Below, piece by piece: positions 15,745 to 25,193 of a stretch of DNA of 32,243 bases (positions are counted from its first letter, which is position 1; every line of letters begins with the position of its first letter). The position numbers and the translations under genes are program-made. Origin of the DNA: Bradyrhizobiaceae bacterium PARB1 (GTDB lineage: Bacteria > Pseudomonadota > Alphaproteobacteria > Rhizobiales > Xanthobacteraceae); contig NKIY01000021.1 of NCBI GenBank assembly GCA_002256345.1, positions 1 through 32,243 of the forward strand, read 5' to 3'. Under the pieces are notes generated by a model, which saw nothing but the letters and a program-made list of their open reading frames with translations, made no database searches and was not told the DNA's origin.

Positions 15745-16749
15745 TTAGAGAGTGTCGAGCCAGGCGAGCAGGCTGGCATCTCGTTTCCAGGATGGTGGGC
15801 GATTGCTCGCTGCCGGAACTCCGACCTTTTCCAGAGCCTTTCGCTTGGTTTCGAGATTGGCCTGGGCATAGTGGTTAGTCGTGTCGAGGCTGACGTGACC
15901 AAGCCAGCTGCGGATGACGGTGATGTCAACTCCCGCCGAGACGAGGTGAACAGCGGTCGCGTGCCGGAAGCTGTGCGGCGTCACATGCTTCGAACGAAGC
16001 GTGGGCGTCGTTTTCGCGGCCGCCTCGACGTAAGCTGCCAGCTTGAACCGCACGCCCGACGCCCCCAGTGGTTCGCCGTATCGGTTGACGAAGATGCGCT
16101 CATCCGGTGCGCGCGGCTGCCCCTCAAGCAGCTTTTTCAACAACGAGATGGTTTCCGGCCAGAGGGGGCAGATGCGTTCCTTTCGACCCTTTCCATAAAG
16201 ACGTGCGCTATACGGTGCTTCGAACCGGATCGCCTCGGGACACAAATCGAGCGCCTCCTGAATGCGCGCGCCACTATTATAGAGAAGCGACAACAGCACA
16301 TGGTCTCGCACCCCCTCGATCGTCGAACGGTCGGGCTGTGCGAGGATGGCCTCGACCTCCTCTGGCTCAAGATAGCAAGGTGCAGCGGTGGGTTTGCGCT
16401 TGAGCGGGATCGCGAGGACCTCAGCACATTGGGCGACATATTCGGGGTCCTTGTCTGCCACGAAGCTGAAGAAGCTGCGGATCGCGGCAAGCCGACAGTT
16501 GCGCGTACCGATCGTGCCCTTGCGTCCATGTTCCGCATGAGTAAGGAACGCGCGCACCTCGCCGGCGGAGACATCGGCCAGGGTGATCTGTGCGACACCG
16601 CCGCCGTTTCGTTCCGCGACGAACCGGAGAAGCAGCCGCCAGGTGTCCCGATAGGACTTGATGGTATGGATCGAGGCGCTGCGCTGTTCGGCCAGCCATT
16701 CCTGGAAGAACGCCCGCAACAATGCGGGGAACGGATTGACCGTTTTCAT
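15745..16749 (-). CDS. ritC: RIT tyrosine recombinase, third gene
   Basis: 334 residues. The N-terminal core-binding domain is seen in FFQEWLAEQRSASIHTIKSY. The catalytic residues are the Arg in NSGARIQEALDL, the HSFRHATAVHLVSAG box, WLGHVSLDTTNHY and the Tyr that ends it. All are present. Its ATG overlaps the stop of the second gene (ATGA at 16746-16749), which fixes the start. In RIT elements the three recombinases are always kept together and are thought to act as a set. Confidence 0.85.
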   Translation of the reverse strand: MKTVNPFPALLRAFFQEWLAEQRSASIHTIKSYRDTWRLLLRFVAERNGGGVAQITLADVSAGEVRAFLTHAEHGRKGTIGTRNCRLAAIRSFFSFVADKDPEYVAQCAEVLAIPLKRKPTAAPCYLEPEEVEAILAQPDRSTIEGVRDHVLLSLLYNSGARIQEALDLCPEAIRFEAPYSARLYGKGRKERICPLWPETISLLKKLLEGQPRAPDERIFVNRYGEPLGASGVRFKLAAYVEAAAKTTPTLRSKHVTPHSFRHATAVHLVSAGVDITVIRSWLGHVSLDTTNHYAQANLETKRKALEKVGVPAASNRPPSWKRDASLLAWLDTL

Positions 16750-18101
16750 GACAGCGCCTCCCCATTGAGGCAGGGCGCGCCGACAACGCGGAACCGCTCA
16801 CTGGCTTCCTGCAGCAGATCCTGCGTGACGGTGATATAGACCAGCGTGGAGTTGATGTCCCGGTGGCCCATATAGGTTGAGAGGAAGCGCAGCCTGTCTT
16901 GTGGGTCAATGCCGGCCCGGTACCATTCGAGGATCCGGTTCACGACCATCGAGTGTCGCAGGTCATGCACACGCGGCCCTGTCCGTCCGGACCGAGGTTT
17001 GAGCCTGGCGCGACGCATGACCTTGGTGATCATCGTTGAGATCACTATTGGGGTGTAACGATCATCGAGATGGTCGTGCCAGAATAATCCCGACTGAGGA
17101 TCTTGCGGCGCGCCGGCGCGCCGCCTCGCATCGAGATAGGCGCGAAGTTCGGCCATGACGCTGTCGGATTGCGGCAGGATCCTGGTCTTGTAGAACTTCG
17201 TTTCCCGGACCGTGATCGTGCCGGATTGAAGGTCGACGTCACCCAGATCGAGCCAAGCAAGCTCACCACGCCGCAGCCCCGCGCAATAGGCCAGAAGGAT
17301 CATGGTATAGAGGCTCAACGGCCGCAGGGGAGCATGCGGCGACGGGTATGTGCGGGCAACATCAAGCATCCGCCGGATGTCGGTCGGGCTGAAGATATGT
17401 GGCCGTCGATGCTGTCGCGCCACCTCCCGCTCCGGCCGCGGATTGAAGCGTTTCGGCGGGATGTTCGGATCGAGGCGGTACCGCGCCTTGGTCAGGATAC
17501 GCCCCAGCTTCTGGCATTCCGCGGCGTGATTGCGAGTAGGCTTGGCGACCGCCCAGCGAGCCAACATCGTCTCGAGCTGTTCACCAGCCAGCTCTGGATG
17601 CCCTTGAAGAAAGCGGTCGAACCGCAGCAACCAGTGAGCCTGTGTTTCGTACTGATACCCCCGGCTGCGCATCAACATGACATGGTCGCGCATGAAGTCG
17701 CCCAGAACGCTGCCGAAGGGTGCTGGCCGGTGTAGACCAGCGAGAGCCATATCGGGGTTGGGGGACGCGAGAGCCCGCCAGATTGACTTGTTCTGTTTGA
17801 CATTGTGCTGACTGCGGAGCACGGCGACGGGGTTGTTGGCGATCAACCCCATATCGACGAGATAGTCGAGGAAGCGATCAACTATGCAGACCTGGTTCAA
17901 CAGCGACGGCAATTGCCAACGCTTTTCCATTTCGTTCAGCCACGCCTCGAGCATCTGGCGGTCGACTATCTGGTGACGGCGGGCAACATCGTCAAAGCTG
18001 TGAAGGATGCAACGATAAGTGCGGCAGCTTCTCTGCCGGAACTGGGATGCTTGCAGAAAGTCAGCGACAATAGTGCGATCGGGATCGGGCCAGGCGCTCA
18101 T
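16746..18101 (-). CDS. ritB: RIT tyrosine recombinase, second gene
   Basis: 451 residues, longer than its partners because of an extended N-terminal region (about 1-150) with DFLQASQFRQRSCRTYR. Catalytic motifs are the Arg in YCAGLRRGELAWLDL, HDLRHSMVVNRILEW, YMGHRDINSTLVY and the final Tyr. All are present. It overlaps both neighbours by four bases (ATGA), so translation of the trio should be coupled; a stop in the first gene could therefore reduce its expression. The start is set by the overlap. Confidence 0.85.
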   Translation of the reverse strand: MSAWPDPDRTIVADFLQASQFRQRSCRTYRCILHSFDDVARRHQIVDRQMLEAWLNEMEKRWQLPSLLNQVCIVDRFLDYLVDMGLIANNPVAVLRSQHNVKQNKSIWRALASPNPDMALAGLHRPAPFGSVLGDFMRDHVMLMRSRGYQYETQAHWLLRFDRFLQGHPELAGEQLETMLARWAVAKPTRNHAAECQKLGRILTKARYRLDPNIPPKRFNPRPEREVARQHRRPHIFSPTDIRRMLDVARTYPSPHAPLRPLSLYTMILLAYCAGLRRGELAWLDLGDVDLQSGTITVRETKFYKTRILPQSDSVMAELRAYLDARRRAGAPQDPQSGLFWHDHLDDRYTPIVISTMITKVMRRARLKPRSGRTGPRVHDLRHSMVVNRILEWYRAGIDPQDRLRFLSTYMGHRDINSTLVYITVTQDLLQEASERFRVVGAPCLNGEALS

Positions 18102-19327
18102 GACAGCACCTCCGATCCGGGCACGTCGAGCGCCACTGCCCGAAGATCCTCGGTGGCAAGTTTGAGATAGGCGTTCGTGGACTCGGTCGACCGGTGCCCA
18201 AGCACGTCGCCGATTATCTTTTGCGGAACCGACGCACGCAGCAGTTCGACCGCCCGAGCGTGCCGGAAGACATGCGGCCCTCGTTTCCCTGGCGGTGTGA
18301 CATCTGCGGCTGACAGCCTCCGCTGCACCATGCCGTATAGATTCGTCATAAAGGTATAGGGCGCGCAGGACCGGACGAAGATTTCCCGCAATTCAACCTG
18401 CGGACGCCCGAGGCGCAGATAGTCGAGCAGTGCCTCCCCGACCGGCGTCAGGAGCGGCATGTAAGAACAGGAGTTGGTCTTGGTATGACGGATGCGGAAC
18501 GATTCCGCGCGCCAGTCGATGTCCTCGAGCTGGAGTTTGCAGACTTCACTTTCGCGCAGCCCATAGGTAGCGAGTAATTGCAATATCGTGTAATCGCGCA
18601 GCCCCCTCGGCGAGCTGTCCTTCCTCGTCACCTCCAAAACCGCCGCGATCTGCTTACTGTCCAGGGTCGATGGAACACCCTCGTAGGTATAGAGCATGGG
18701 GCCAATGACGTGTGGGGCCAGATCGGTCGGAATTCGCCCCGTTCTATGGAGATAGCGCAGCAGCGAGCGGAGCCGTGCGGCAACGCTCGCGAGCGATATT
18801 CGGCGCAGGCCAGCGGTTCGCATGTCCATGTAGAGATCGATGTCTCGGACGCTCAATGACGCGAGACCGACGGCCCTACCGCGACCGAGCTGCCATTCCA
18901 GAAAGTGCCGCGCCTCCCTCATAAACGCGTCGATAGTAGTATCTGCAAGACCGCGTTCTTCGTGCAATCAAGTCTCGTATTCGTGGCAGATTGCATGCCG
19001 GGGCATCGCATCCGGCCCGATTTCGGCGACAGGCGGCCATTCCCCCTGTGCAAGCCGCAGCAACTTGCAGACCGCCGTGTGCGGGAGCTTATGCCAACGC
19101 GGGCTGGGAGATCGGCCATAGCGCACACGAAAGCGCTGAACCGCATGGCAAAAATACTGCTCGACCTGCAACGGCGTTACCGTCGCCACGGGCATGTCGC
19201 GTTCAGCCAGATAGTCCAGAAAGGCGCGGGCGTAGAGCCGGTGGTTGGCCACGACCACCGGATTGTAGTTCTGCTTCGTGAGCAATTTTGCGAGCTCGGC
19301 GATCAGCTCGTCGTGCGACTTCGACAT
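18098..19327 (-). pseudogene. ritA: RIT tyrosine recombinase, first gene, with in-frame TGA
   Basis: The frame runs from ATG 19327 (GAGGAG 6-7 nt upstream) to 18098 but holds a TGA at 18968-18970. Without it the protein would be 409 residues. Both sides belong to one protein: before the stop CRHAICHEYET-like residues end the N-terminal part, and directly after it LHEERGLADTTIDAFM begins the core-binding domain. The catalytic part is intact: TYGLRESEVCKL, HVFRHARAVELLRAS, VLGHRSTESTNAY. A TGG-to-TGA change (Trp to stop) is the simplest cause. The codon straight after is TTG, which could restart a 289-residue protein with the whole catalytic domain. Confidence 0.75.
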
Positions 19328-19438
19328 GATTGTCTCCTCAGACGGTTGGAAGGCCGCCGAAGTTGGCAATCAAAATAATGCGCAGCAAGGACCGCGCTGA
19401 TACGCAGAAATCAAGGAAATTCAACATGAATCCCAGAC

Positions 19439-19468
19439 TCCTTCGCATTATGCCCACCTCGCGATTAG
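19439..19468 (-). repeat. RIT right inverted repeat
   Basis: Perfect 30-bp inverse of 15644-15673. The helicase reading frame resumes directly after it. Confidence 0.9.
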
Positions 19469-21588
19469 CCATCATCCATAACAATCTGGACGCGGCGATG
19501 CAGGCCGCCAACATCACCGGTGGCGGCGAAGGCGGATCGGGCACCCTCAACAAGCAGGCGAAATCCGCCGCCCGCTCGGCCTTCGAGAGCGCCAAGCAGC
19601 GCTTCTTCGGCCATCTGCTGACCAGCATGAAGACGCCGACCCTGCTTCGCTCGATCGCCGCCGATCTGGAGGCGGGCCATTCGGCCGTCATCCAGATCGT
19701 CTCGACCGGCGAGGCGCTGATGGAGCGGCGTCTGGCCGAACTGCCGACCGAGGAGTGGAACGACATCCGCGTCGACATCACGCCGCGCGAATACGTTCTC
19801 GACTATCTTGCCCATTCCTTCCCGGTCCAGCTCTACGAGCCGTTCACGGATTCGGAGGGCAATCTGTCGTCGCGTCCGGTCTACCGCGACGGCCAGCCGG
19901 TCGAAAGCCGCGAGGCCGTCGCGCGCCGCGATGCACTGATCGCAAAGCTCGCCAGCCTGCCTCCCGTTCCCGGAGCGCTCGACCAGCTCGTCCAGCATTT
20001 CGGGACGGATATGGTCGCCGAGGTGACGGGCCGGTCGCGCCGCATCGTCCGCAAGCGCGGCGGCGGCGTCACCATCGACCGGCTTGTGGTCGAGACGCGC
20101 GCCGGGGCCGCCAACCTCGCCGAGACGCAAGCCTTCATGGACGACCAGAAGCGTGTGCTCGTCTTCTCGGACGCCGGCGGCACCGGCCGCAGCTATCATG
20201 CGGAGAAGTCGGCGAAGAACACGCGGCTGCGCGTCCACTATCTGCTCGAGGCGGGCTGGAAAGCCGACACCGCCATTCAGGGTCTCGGCCGGACGCACCG
20301 CACCAACCAGGCGCAGCCGCCGCTCTTCCGGCCGATCTCGACCAATGTGAAGGCGGAGAAGCGCTTTCTCAGCACCATCGCCCGCCGCCTCGATACGCTG
20401 GGCGCGATCACCCGCGGCCAGCGCCAGACCGGTGGCCAAGGGCTGTTCCGCCCCGAGGACAATCTGGAAAGCCATTACGCCCGCGACGCGCTCCGTCAGC
20501 TCTACATGCTGCTGGTGCGCGGCAAGGTCGAGGGATGCTCGCTCGACCGTTTCGAGTCCGCCACCGGCCTGAAGCTGATGGACTCGACCGGCATCAAGGA
20601 CGAGCTACCGCCGATCACGACGTTTCTCAACAGGTTGCTCGCGCTCACCATCGAGCTTCAGGGCATCCTCTTCACGGCCTTCGAGCAGCTCCTGACCGCC
20701 CGCATCGAGGGCGCGATCGCCTCGGGCACCTATGACGCCGGGCTGGAGACGCTGAGCGCGGAGAGCTTCGTCGTCGTCGATCGCCAGACGATCTACACCC
20801 ATCCGCGTACCGGCGCCGAAACCAGCCTGCTCACCATCAACGAGCGCAAGCGCAACCGTCCGGTGACGCTCGAAGCCGCTCTCGCCGAGCTCGATGATCC
20901 GCGCGCAAAGCTGCTCGTCAACGAGCGTTCCGGCCGCGCCGCCGTTCAGATCCCGGCCAGCAGCATCATGCTCGACGATGGCGAGATCGAGCGCCGCGTC
21001 CGGCTGATCCGGCCGACCGAGGCCCACAACATCCCGGTGCGCTTCATGGGCGAGACCCATTGGGTCGAAACTGACGGGGAGACCTTTGCGTCAGCCTGGA
21101 AGGCCGAGATCGCCGACGTGCCGGAGTTCACGGACGCCACGCTCCACATGGTAACAGGCTTGCTCCTTCCGATCTGGAAGCGGCTTCCGAACGACTCGAC
21201 GCGCGTCTACCGGCTTCAGACCGACGACGGCGAGCGCATCATCGGCCGCAAGGTCTCGCCGGCCTGGGCCGCGAATGCGACCACGACCGGCGCTGCCGCG
21301 ATCACGCCGGACGATGCCTTCACCGCTCTGATGGACGGCCGCACCATCCTCGGTCTCACTGAGGGACTTCAGCTTCGCCGCGTCCGCGTCATGGGCGCCA
21401 ACCGCATCGAGCTGTCGGGCTTCGACGACACGATGCGCGAGCGCCTCACGGCCTACGGCCTGTTCCACGAGATCATCTCGTGGAAGCTGCGCATGTTCGT
21501 GCCGGTCGATGCCAATGGCTCGGCGGTTCTCGGCAAGCTGCTCGACCGCTGGCCGGTCGAGCGCATCGGCGAGAAGGAGGCCGCGTGA
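19469..21588 (+). pseudogene. Strawberry-notch helicase, 3' part (interrupted)
   Basis: Continuation of the gene starting at 10750, in the same frame when the intervening 6,489 bp (12982-19470, divisible by three) are removed. It resumes with IIHNNLDAAMQAANIT, which follows AYAGAFA naturally. It holds the second helicase lobe, with VLVFSDAGGTGRSYHAEKS and the arginine-finger-like motif IQGLGRTHRTNQAQ (about 250-270 residues in), then the conserved SBNO C-terminal region. An ATG at 19450 lies in the RIT inverted repeat and could start a fusion peptide, but no ribosome-binding site is clear. The stop overlaps the Toprim gene's start (TGATG at 21586-21590). Confidence 0.85.
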
Positions 21589-22631
21589 TGCCCCGTCACG
21601 ATGCCTCCGAACTGGCAAGCCGTCTCGGCCATCATGCCGAGGCGGTTTGCCGCCATTACCTGAAATCAGGCCACCGCGCCGGACGATACTGGATCGTTGG
21701 AGACGTTCAGAACAACCCCGGCCGCTCGATGTTCGTGCGGCTGACCGGCCCTGAATCCGGTAAGGGTGCTGCCGGAAAATGGACGGATTCCGCAACCGGG
21801 GAACATGGCGATCTGCTCGACGTCATTCGCGAAACGCTTGGCCTCATCGACTTCAAGGACGTGGCCGAGGAAGCACGCCGCTTCCTCGCTCTCCCGCATC
21901 CCGAACCGGAGATGACGAGGACGTCCACCGGCAGGACGTCGAACGTCGCTGTCGGTTCGCCCGAAGCGTCGCGGCGGCTTTTCGCCATGTCGCAGCCGAT
22001 CGGCGGCACACTCGCGGAAATCTACCTCAACGGGCGGGCGATCACCTCCCTCGTGGGAACCACCGCGTTGCGCTACCATCCGCGGTGCTATTACAAGCCC
22101 GATGAGCATTCGCCCACCGAGATCTGGCCGGCGATCGTCGCGTCCGTCACCGATCCTCACGGCAACCAGACCGGCGCACACCGCACCTGGCTCGCCCCGG
22201 ACGGTTCGGGCAAGGCGCCGGTCGAGTCACCCCGGCGGGCGATGGGCGACCTTCTCGGGAATGGGGTCCGCTTCGGCGTCGCCGGTGAGGTGCTCGCGGC
22301 CGGCGAAGGCATCGAGACCGTGCTGTCGCCCCGTCAGGTTCTGCCCCACATGCCGATGATGGCCGCGCTCTCAGCGGCTCACCTCGCTGCCATCCTGTTC
22401 CCGGCGACGCTGCGCAGGCTCTATGTCCTCCGGGATCGCGACCCGGCCGGGGACGGCGCAAGAGACAGCCTGGTCGCCAGAGCAAGGAGCGTCGGGATCG
22501 AGGCGATTTCGGTGTCACCGATGCGCGAAGACTTCAACGAAGATCTGCGCTGGCGCGGCGTCGACGCCCTCCGGGCGACCCTGATGGAGCAGCTTCATCC
22601 CGATGACGTCCACCGTTTCGTGGAAGGGTGA
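21588..22631 (+). CDS. Toprim-domain protein (plasmid primase-like)
   Basis: 347 residues. The N-terminal half (about 1-110) is the DUF7146-like region with a primase-type zinc-less start (CRHYLKSGHRAGRYWIVGD). The C-terminal half carries a Toprim domain: the catalytic Glu in LAAGEGIETVLS (about 240) and the DxD in YVLRDRDPAGDGARD (about 285). Toprim domains coordinate magnesium in primases, topoisomerases and nucleases. Such proteins follow the strawberry-notch gene on many rhizobial replicons, and the TGATG overlap shows they were co-translated. The insertion in the helicase gene may therefore reduce expression of this gene too. Confidence 0.85.
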   Translation: MPRHDASELASRLGHHAEAVCRHYLKSGHRAGRYWIVGDVQNNPGRSMFVRLTGPESGKGAAGKWTDSATGEHGDLLDVIRETLGLIDFKDVAEEARRFLALPHPEPEMTRTSTGRTSNVAVGSPEASRRLFAMSQPIGGTLAEIYLNGRAITSLVGTTALRYHPRCYYKPDEHSPTEIWPAIVASVTDPHGNQTGAHRTWLAPDGSGKAPVESPRRAMGDLLGNGVRFGVAGEVLAAGEGIETVLSPRQVLPHMPMMAALSAAHLAAILFPATLRRLYVLRDRDPAGDGARDSLVARARSVGIEAISVSPMREDFNEDLRWRGVDALRATLMEQLHPDDVHRFVEG

Positions 22632-22962
22632 AGAGATCGGCGGGGGAAGAGGCGCGGTCCAGGCGTCTTCACCTGCCGTCTCCATTCATCATCGTGATCA
22701 TCCTTTGAAGTCGGAGAGAGCGGCGCCCACGGCCTTCTGAGAGGGCGATCGGCCCACAAACGGGCCGTCCGGGCAATGGCGCGGCGCCCGGCTATTTTCC
22801 GCCGGCGGGGCGAGCCCCGCCTTTGCAGCGCGAAACAAAATAGCCGGGCTTGGCCATCAAGGCCCTCGCGAGAGGCGAGGGCTGCCAGGCCGTCCCGCCC
22901 GTGGGCTTCCGACGCCTGCGAAGGCCGCGATGGGCGCGGTCTCCAGACGAAGGACGCTCACG
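22632..22962. other. Structured non-coding leader before DUF2493 gene
   Basis: About 330 nt with no gene. It holds a perfect 13-bp inverted repeat (22788-22800 with 22839-22851, GCCCGGCTATTTT and inverse). Nested in it is a GGCGGGGC/GCCCCGCC stem. Downstream is a CCCTCGC/GCGAGGG stem with a GAGA-type loop near 22863-22880. The outer repeat recalls the ATTTT/AAAAT stem of the leader array at 25.7-31.7 kb. Confidence 0.45.
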
Positions 22963-23901
22963 ATGATGAACGAAGACGATACCGCAGGCTTCGAGCCGGA
23001 CCATACCTCATCCCCCACCGATCATGTCCTCACCGAACTCCAGCTCTACGGCTGGCGCCCGTTTCAGGACGAACCCGATCCGAGGCCGCTTCCGGAGGGC
23101 AACGCCGTCGCCGCAGCCGTCGCAGATATCTTCGACGCCCTCGTCGCGACGCTCGGCGACACGCGACTCGAACCCGACCTCGACGAGTTGCTCTGGGGGA
23201 CCGTCAATCTCTTCCATCGCGCCGCGAGCCGGGTCGAACGCGATCTCGACGACAACGAGCAGGCGCAGCGCCGCCTCCAGCGTGAACAGGACGGCAGCGA
23301 GGTGAAGTCGGTCGAGCTCGAACGCCTCACGGCCGAGGGGCAGACCATGATCGAACGGCGTAACAGCATGGAGCTCTTCCGCGACGTCGCCGTCGAAGCC
23401 TTCGAGCACCACACCGGCAGCGCCTGGCGGCCCCGCACCGGCTCGATGATCAGCCATCGCAATCTGACCGCCGCGATGATCGACAGCCGCGACTTCCTTG
23501 CCGCGAAACGCAGGGCTGAGAACGAGGTGCTCTTGCCAGCCGGTCCGAAGGTTGCCGTCTCCGGCGGAACCGACTTTAACGACCATAACCTGATCTGGGC
23601 GAAGCTCGATCAGGTCCAGGCGAAGCACGCCGACATGGTGCTCATTCACGGCGGCGCGAAGACGGGCGCAGAGCGCATCGCCGCCCGATGGGCAAACAGC
23701 CGCAAGGTGCCGCAGATCGCCTTCGAGCCTGACTTCAAGAAGTACCCGGCGAAACAGGCCCCGTACAAGCGCAACGACACGATGCTCGAAGTCCTGCCAG
23801 TTGGCGTCCTCGTCTTCGGCGGTGGCGGCATTCAAGGGAACCTCGCGGACAAGGCCCGCAAGCTCGGCATTCCCACCATGCAGTTCGACGGCGGCGCGTA
23901 A
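22963..23901 (+). CDS. DUF2493 / SLOG-family protein
   Basis: 312 residues. The N-terminal 180 residues are acidic and helical (RVERDLDDNEQAQRRLQRE) with no named family. The C-terminal 110 residues form the DUF2493 (YspA-type SLOG) domain: KVAVSGGTDFNDHNLIWAKL, VLIHGGAKTGAERIAARWA, FKKYPAKQAP, VLVFGGGGIQGNLADKA and a final FDGGA. SLOG proteins bind nucleotides or their derivatives, and some act in conflict systems; the substrate here is unknown. The start is ATG 22963, with GAAGGA about 9 nt upstream; ATG 22966 is equally possible. The stop codon lies in the loop of a strong hairpin. Confidence 0.85.
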   Translation: MMNEDDTAGFEPDHTSSPTDHVLTELQLYGWRPFQDEPDPRPLPEGNAVAAAVADIFDALVATLGDTRLEPDLDELLWGTVNLFHRAASRVERDLDDNEQAQRRLQREQDGSEVKSVELERLTAEGQTMIERRNSMELFRDVAVEAFEHHTGSAWRPRTGSMISHRNLTAAMIDSRDFLAAKRRAENEVLLPAGPKVAVSGGTDFNDHNLIWAKLDQVQAKHADMVLIHGGAKTGAERIAARWANSRKVPQIAFEPDFKKYPAKQAPYKRNDTMLEVLPVGVLVFGGGGIQGNLADKARKLGIPTMQFDGGA

Positions 23902-23932
23902 GCGCCGCCTCTGGCGGCTGTTCCAGCCGCCA
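23890..23932 (+). terminator. Tandem hairpins at the end of DUF2493 gene
   Basis: First stem GGCGGCGC/GCGCCGCC with a GTAA loop that contains the stop codon (23890-23909). Second stem TGGCGGCTG/CAGCCGCCA at 23912-23932. No T-run follows, so these may protect the 3' end rather than terminate strongly. Confidence 0.5.
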
Positions 23933-24064
23933 ATACTTGACTATCGGAGAGGTTGATGGCTCTTATGAAACATCCTTGCAGAACCGGAAAAGTAGCATAG
24001 TCGCAGGCGGAGCGTATCTACAGGCAGCCTGTCGTGATCCTCAACCGATCATGTGGAGGTTTCC

Positions 24065-24481
24065 ATGTCGCTCATCCTTCTCGCCATCTCCTTGACGATC
24101 GCCTTCTGCGTCTTCGCCTACAATCTCGCGATCTACGCTTTGCCGTTCATGGTTGGCCTGTCGGCCGCCCAATATGCCTGGGGCGCTGGAGCCGGCATCT
24201 TCTTGTCGGGGCTGGCCGCCGTCAGCGCGGCATTGCTGTCGATCGGTCTCGTACTTGCGGTCCTCGGCTTTGCCAGGAATCCGGCGCTGCGGCTGATCGC
24301 TCTCGCCGTCTTCGCCGTGCCGGCCGTCATCGCCGGCTATGCGCTCATCCATGGTGTAGCGAAAAATGCGATCGACCCCGGCTTGATGCTCAATCTGCTT
24401 TCCGCCAGCGCCGGTCTGTTCATCGGTATCGCGGCCATGGTCAATCTCAACGCCCTCGGCGTGTCGATATTTTCTCGGTGA
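24065..24481 (+). CDS. Small integral membrane protein
   Basis: 138 residues with four hydrophobic segments, roughly 2-24 (LILLAISLTIAFCVFAY), 30-50, 55-75 (LLSIGLVLAVLGFA) and 80-135 containing two more (LIALAVFAVPAVIAGYALIH). It should sit in the inner membrane. No family recognised. The start at 24065 has TGGAGG 6 nt upstream; the ATG at 24053 lies within that site region and is less likely. It stands alone, with about 160 nt of non-coding DNA before it. Confidence 0.65.
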   Translation: MSLILLAISLTIAFCVFAYNLAIYALPFMVGLSAAQYAWGAGAGIFLSGLAAVSAALLSIGLVLAVLGFARNPALRLIALAVFAVPAVIAGYALIHGVAKNAIDPGLMLNLLSASAGLFIGIAAMVNLNALGVSIFSR

Positions 24482-24660
24482 TGGACCGGCCGCGATCCGC
24501 CGCTCTCAGCGAAGAAAGCCGGCGGCTCGCGCCGCCGGGCTTGGATTTCCCGCACTGATGGGCTGCCACGACAGTGCTGCCCACACCATACTCCGCTTTC
24601 GGCCCACTTCGCCCGGTTTGGGAAGTCGGTCGTTGGCGTGAGGTCTGCAGGCCGTAGACA
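24482..24660. other. Non-coding stretch
   Basis: About 180 nt after the membrane-protein gene. It has a GCCGGCGGC...GCCGCCGGC stem near 24518-24540 that may terminate the gene. Nothing else was recognised. Confidence 0.3.
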
Positions 24661-24993
24661 GGCCCTGCCAGCCAGCTCATTCATTTCGTAAAGTGGATAC
24701 GGCCGCGGAGACCTTCACGAACCTTTCCGCAGGTCGAGTGGATCGAGCCTTCCGCCATCGACAGTGGCGACGCGGCGCTGTTCCGCGTCTACGAGCCCGG
24801 TAGCCTCTTTATTCTCGTTCCGTCCAGCCTGTCCGAGGAAGGGCGCGGGTGGCCGGAAGGAGAGATGAACGGGTGTCTTTCGAAGGCGGCGCAGGTCCAT
24901 GGGGCCTGCCGCTTCGCTGTTGCCGGCAAGGACGATGGTTCTGCTGTGCGTCCCCGTGTTCGTGCTTTCAGAGGCACCAATCCCTCCGACTGA
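24661..24993 (+). pseudogene. Degraded coding remnant
   Basis: A frame read from 24661 to a TGA at 24991 looks protein-like: VEWIEPSAIDSGDAALFRVY, then EPGSLFILVPSSLSEEGRGW. It has no plausible start codon before an internal ATG at 24868, and a TAG at 24655 closes it upstream. I infer a gene that has lost its 5' end. I do not recognise the family. The opposite strand is also open here but reads as low-complexity. Confidence 0.3.
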
Positions 24994-25154
24994 CTGATCC
25001 CCTAAGTCCGTTCTGTTTCCTCCGGCAACCCCCGCAGCTCCCAGCCGTGTTGCCGCGCAGGCGCGGCTGCCCGCTCCACCTGGGGCCTTGGGGGTCAAGC
25101 TGCCGCCGAAGGCGTCAGTGCAGGAGTCTCCCGACGGCCTTGGCCGGGTCTCGT

Positions 25155-25173
25155 CGGAGGGATGGTCCCTCCG
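25155..25173 (+). promoter_or_regulatory. Leader hairpin of ssb
   Basis: Perfect stem CGGAGGGA/TCCCTCCG with a TGG loop. It ends about 20 nt before the ATG at 25194; the site ACGGAG lies between. It follows a CCGACG...CGTCGG stem upstream, so this is another structured leader. Confidence 0.5.
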
Positions 25174-25193
25174 AGAAGCAACGGAGACTTACA

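Larger units (their letters stand above)
15644..19468 (-). mobile_element. Recombinase-in-trio (RIT) element
   Basis: 3,825 bp bounded by perfect 30-bp inverted repeats (15644-15673 and 19439-19468). It contains three consecutive tyrosine-recombinase genes that overlap by ATGA, the defining layout of RIT elements. The right end abuts the resumed helicase gene at 19469, while the left end abuts the IS91-like element. The first recombinase gene has an in-frame stop. Confidence 0.85.

Noticed and set aside
24715-25098. Minus-strand open frame of 127 residues
   Set aside because: Low-complexity Gly/Ala/Arg-rich, no ribosome-binding site, and antisense to the better coding-like remnant and to the ssb leader.
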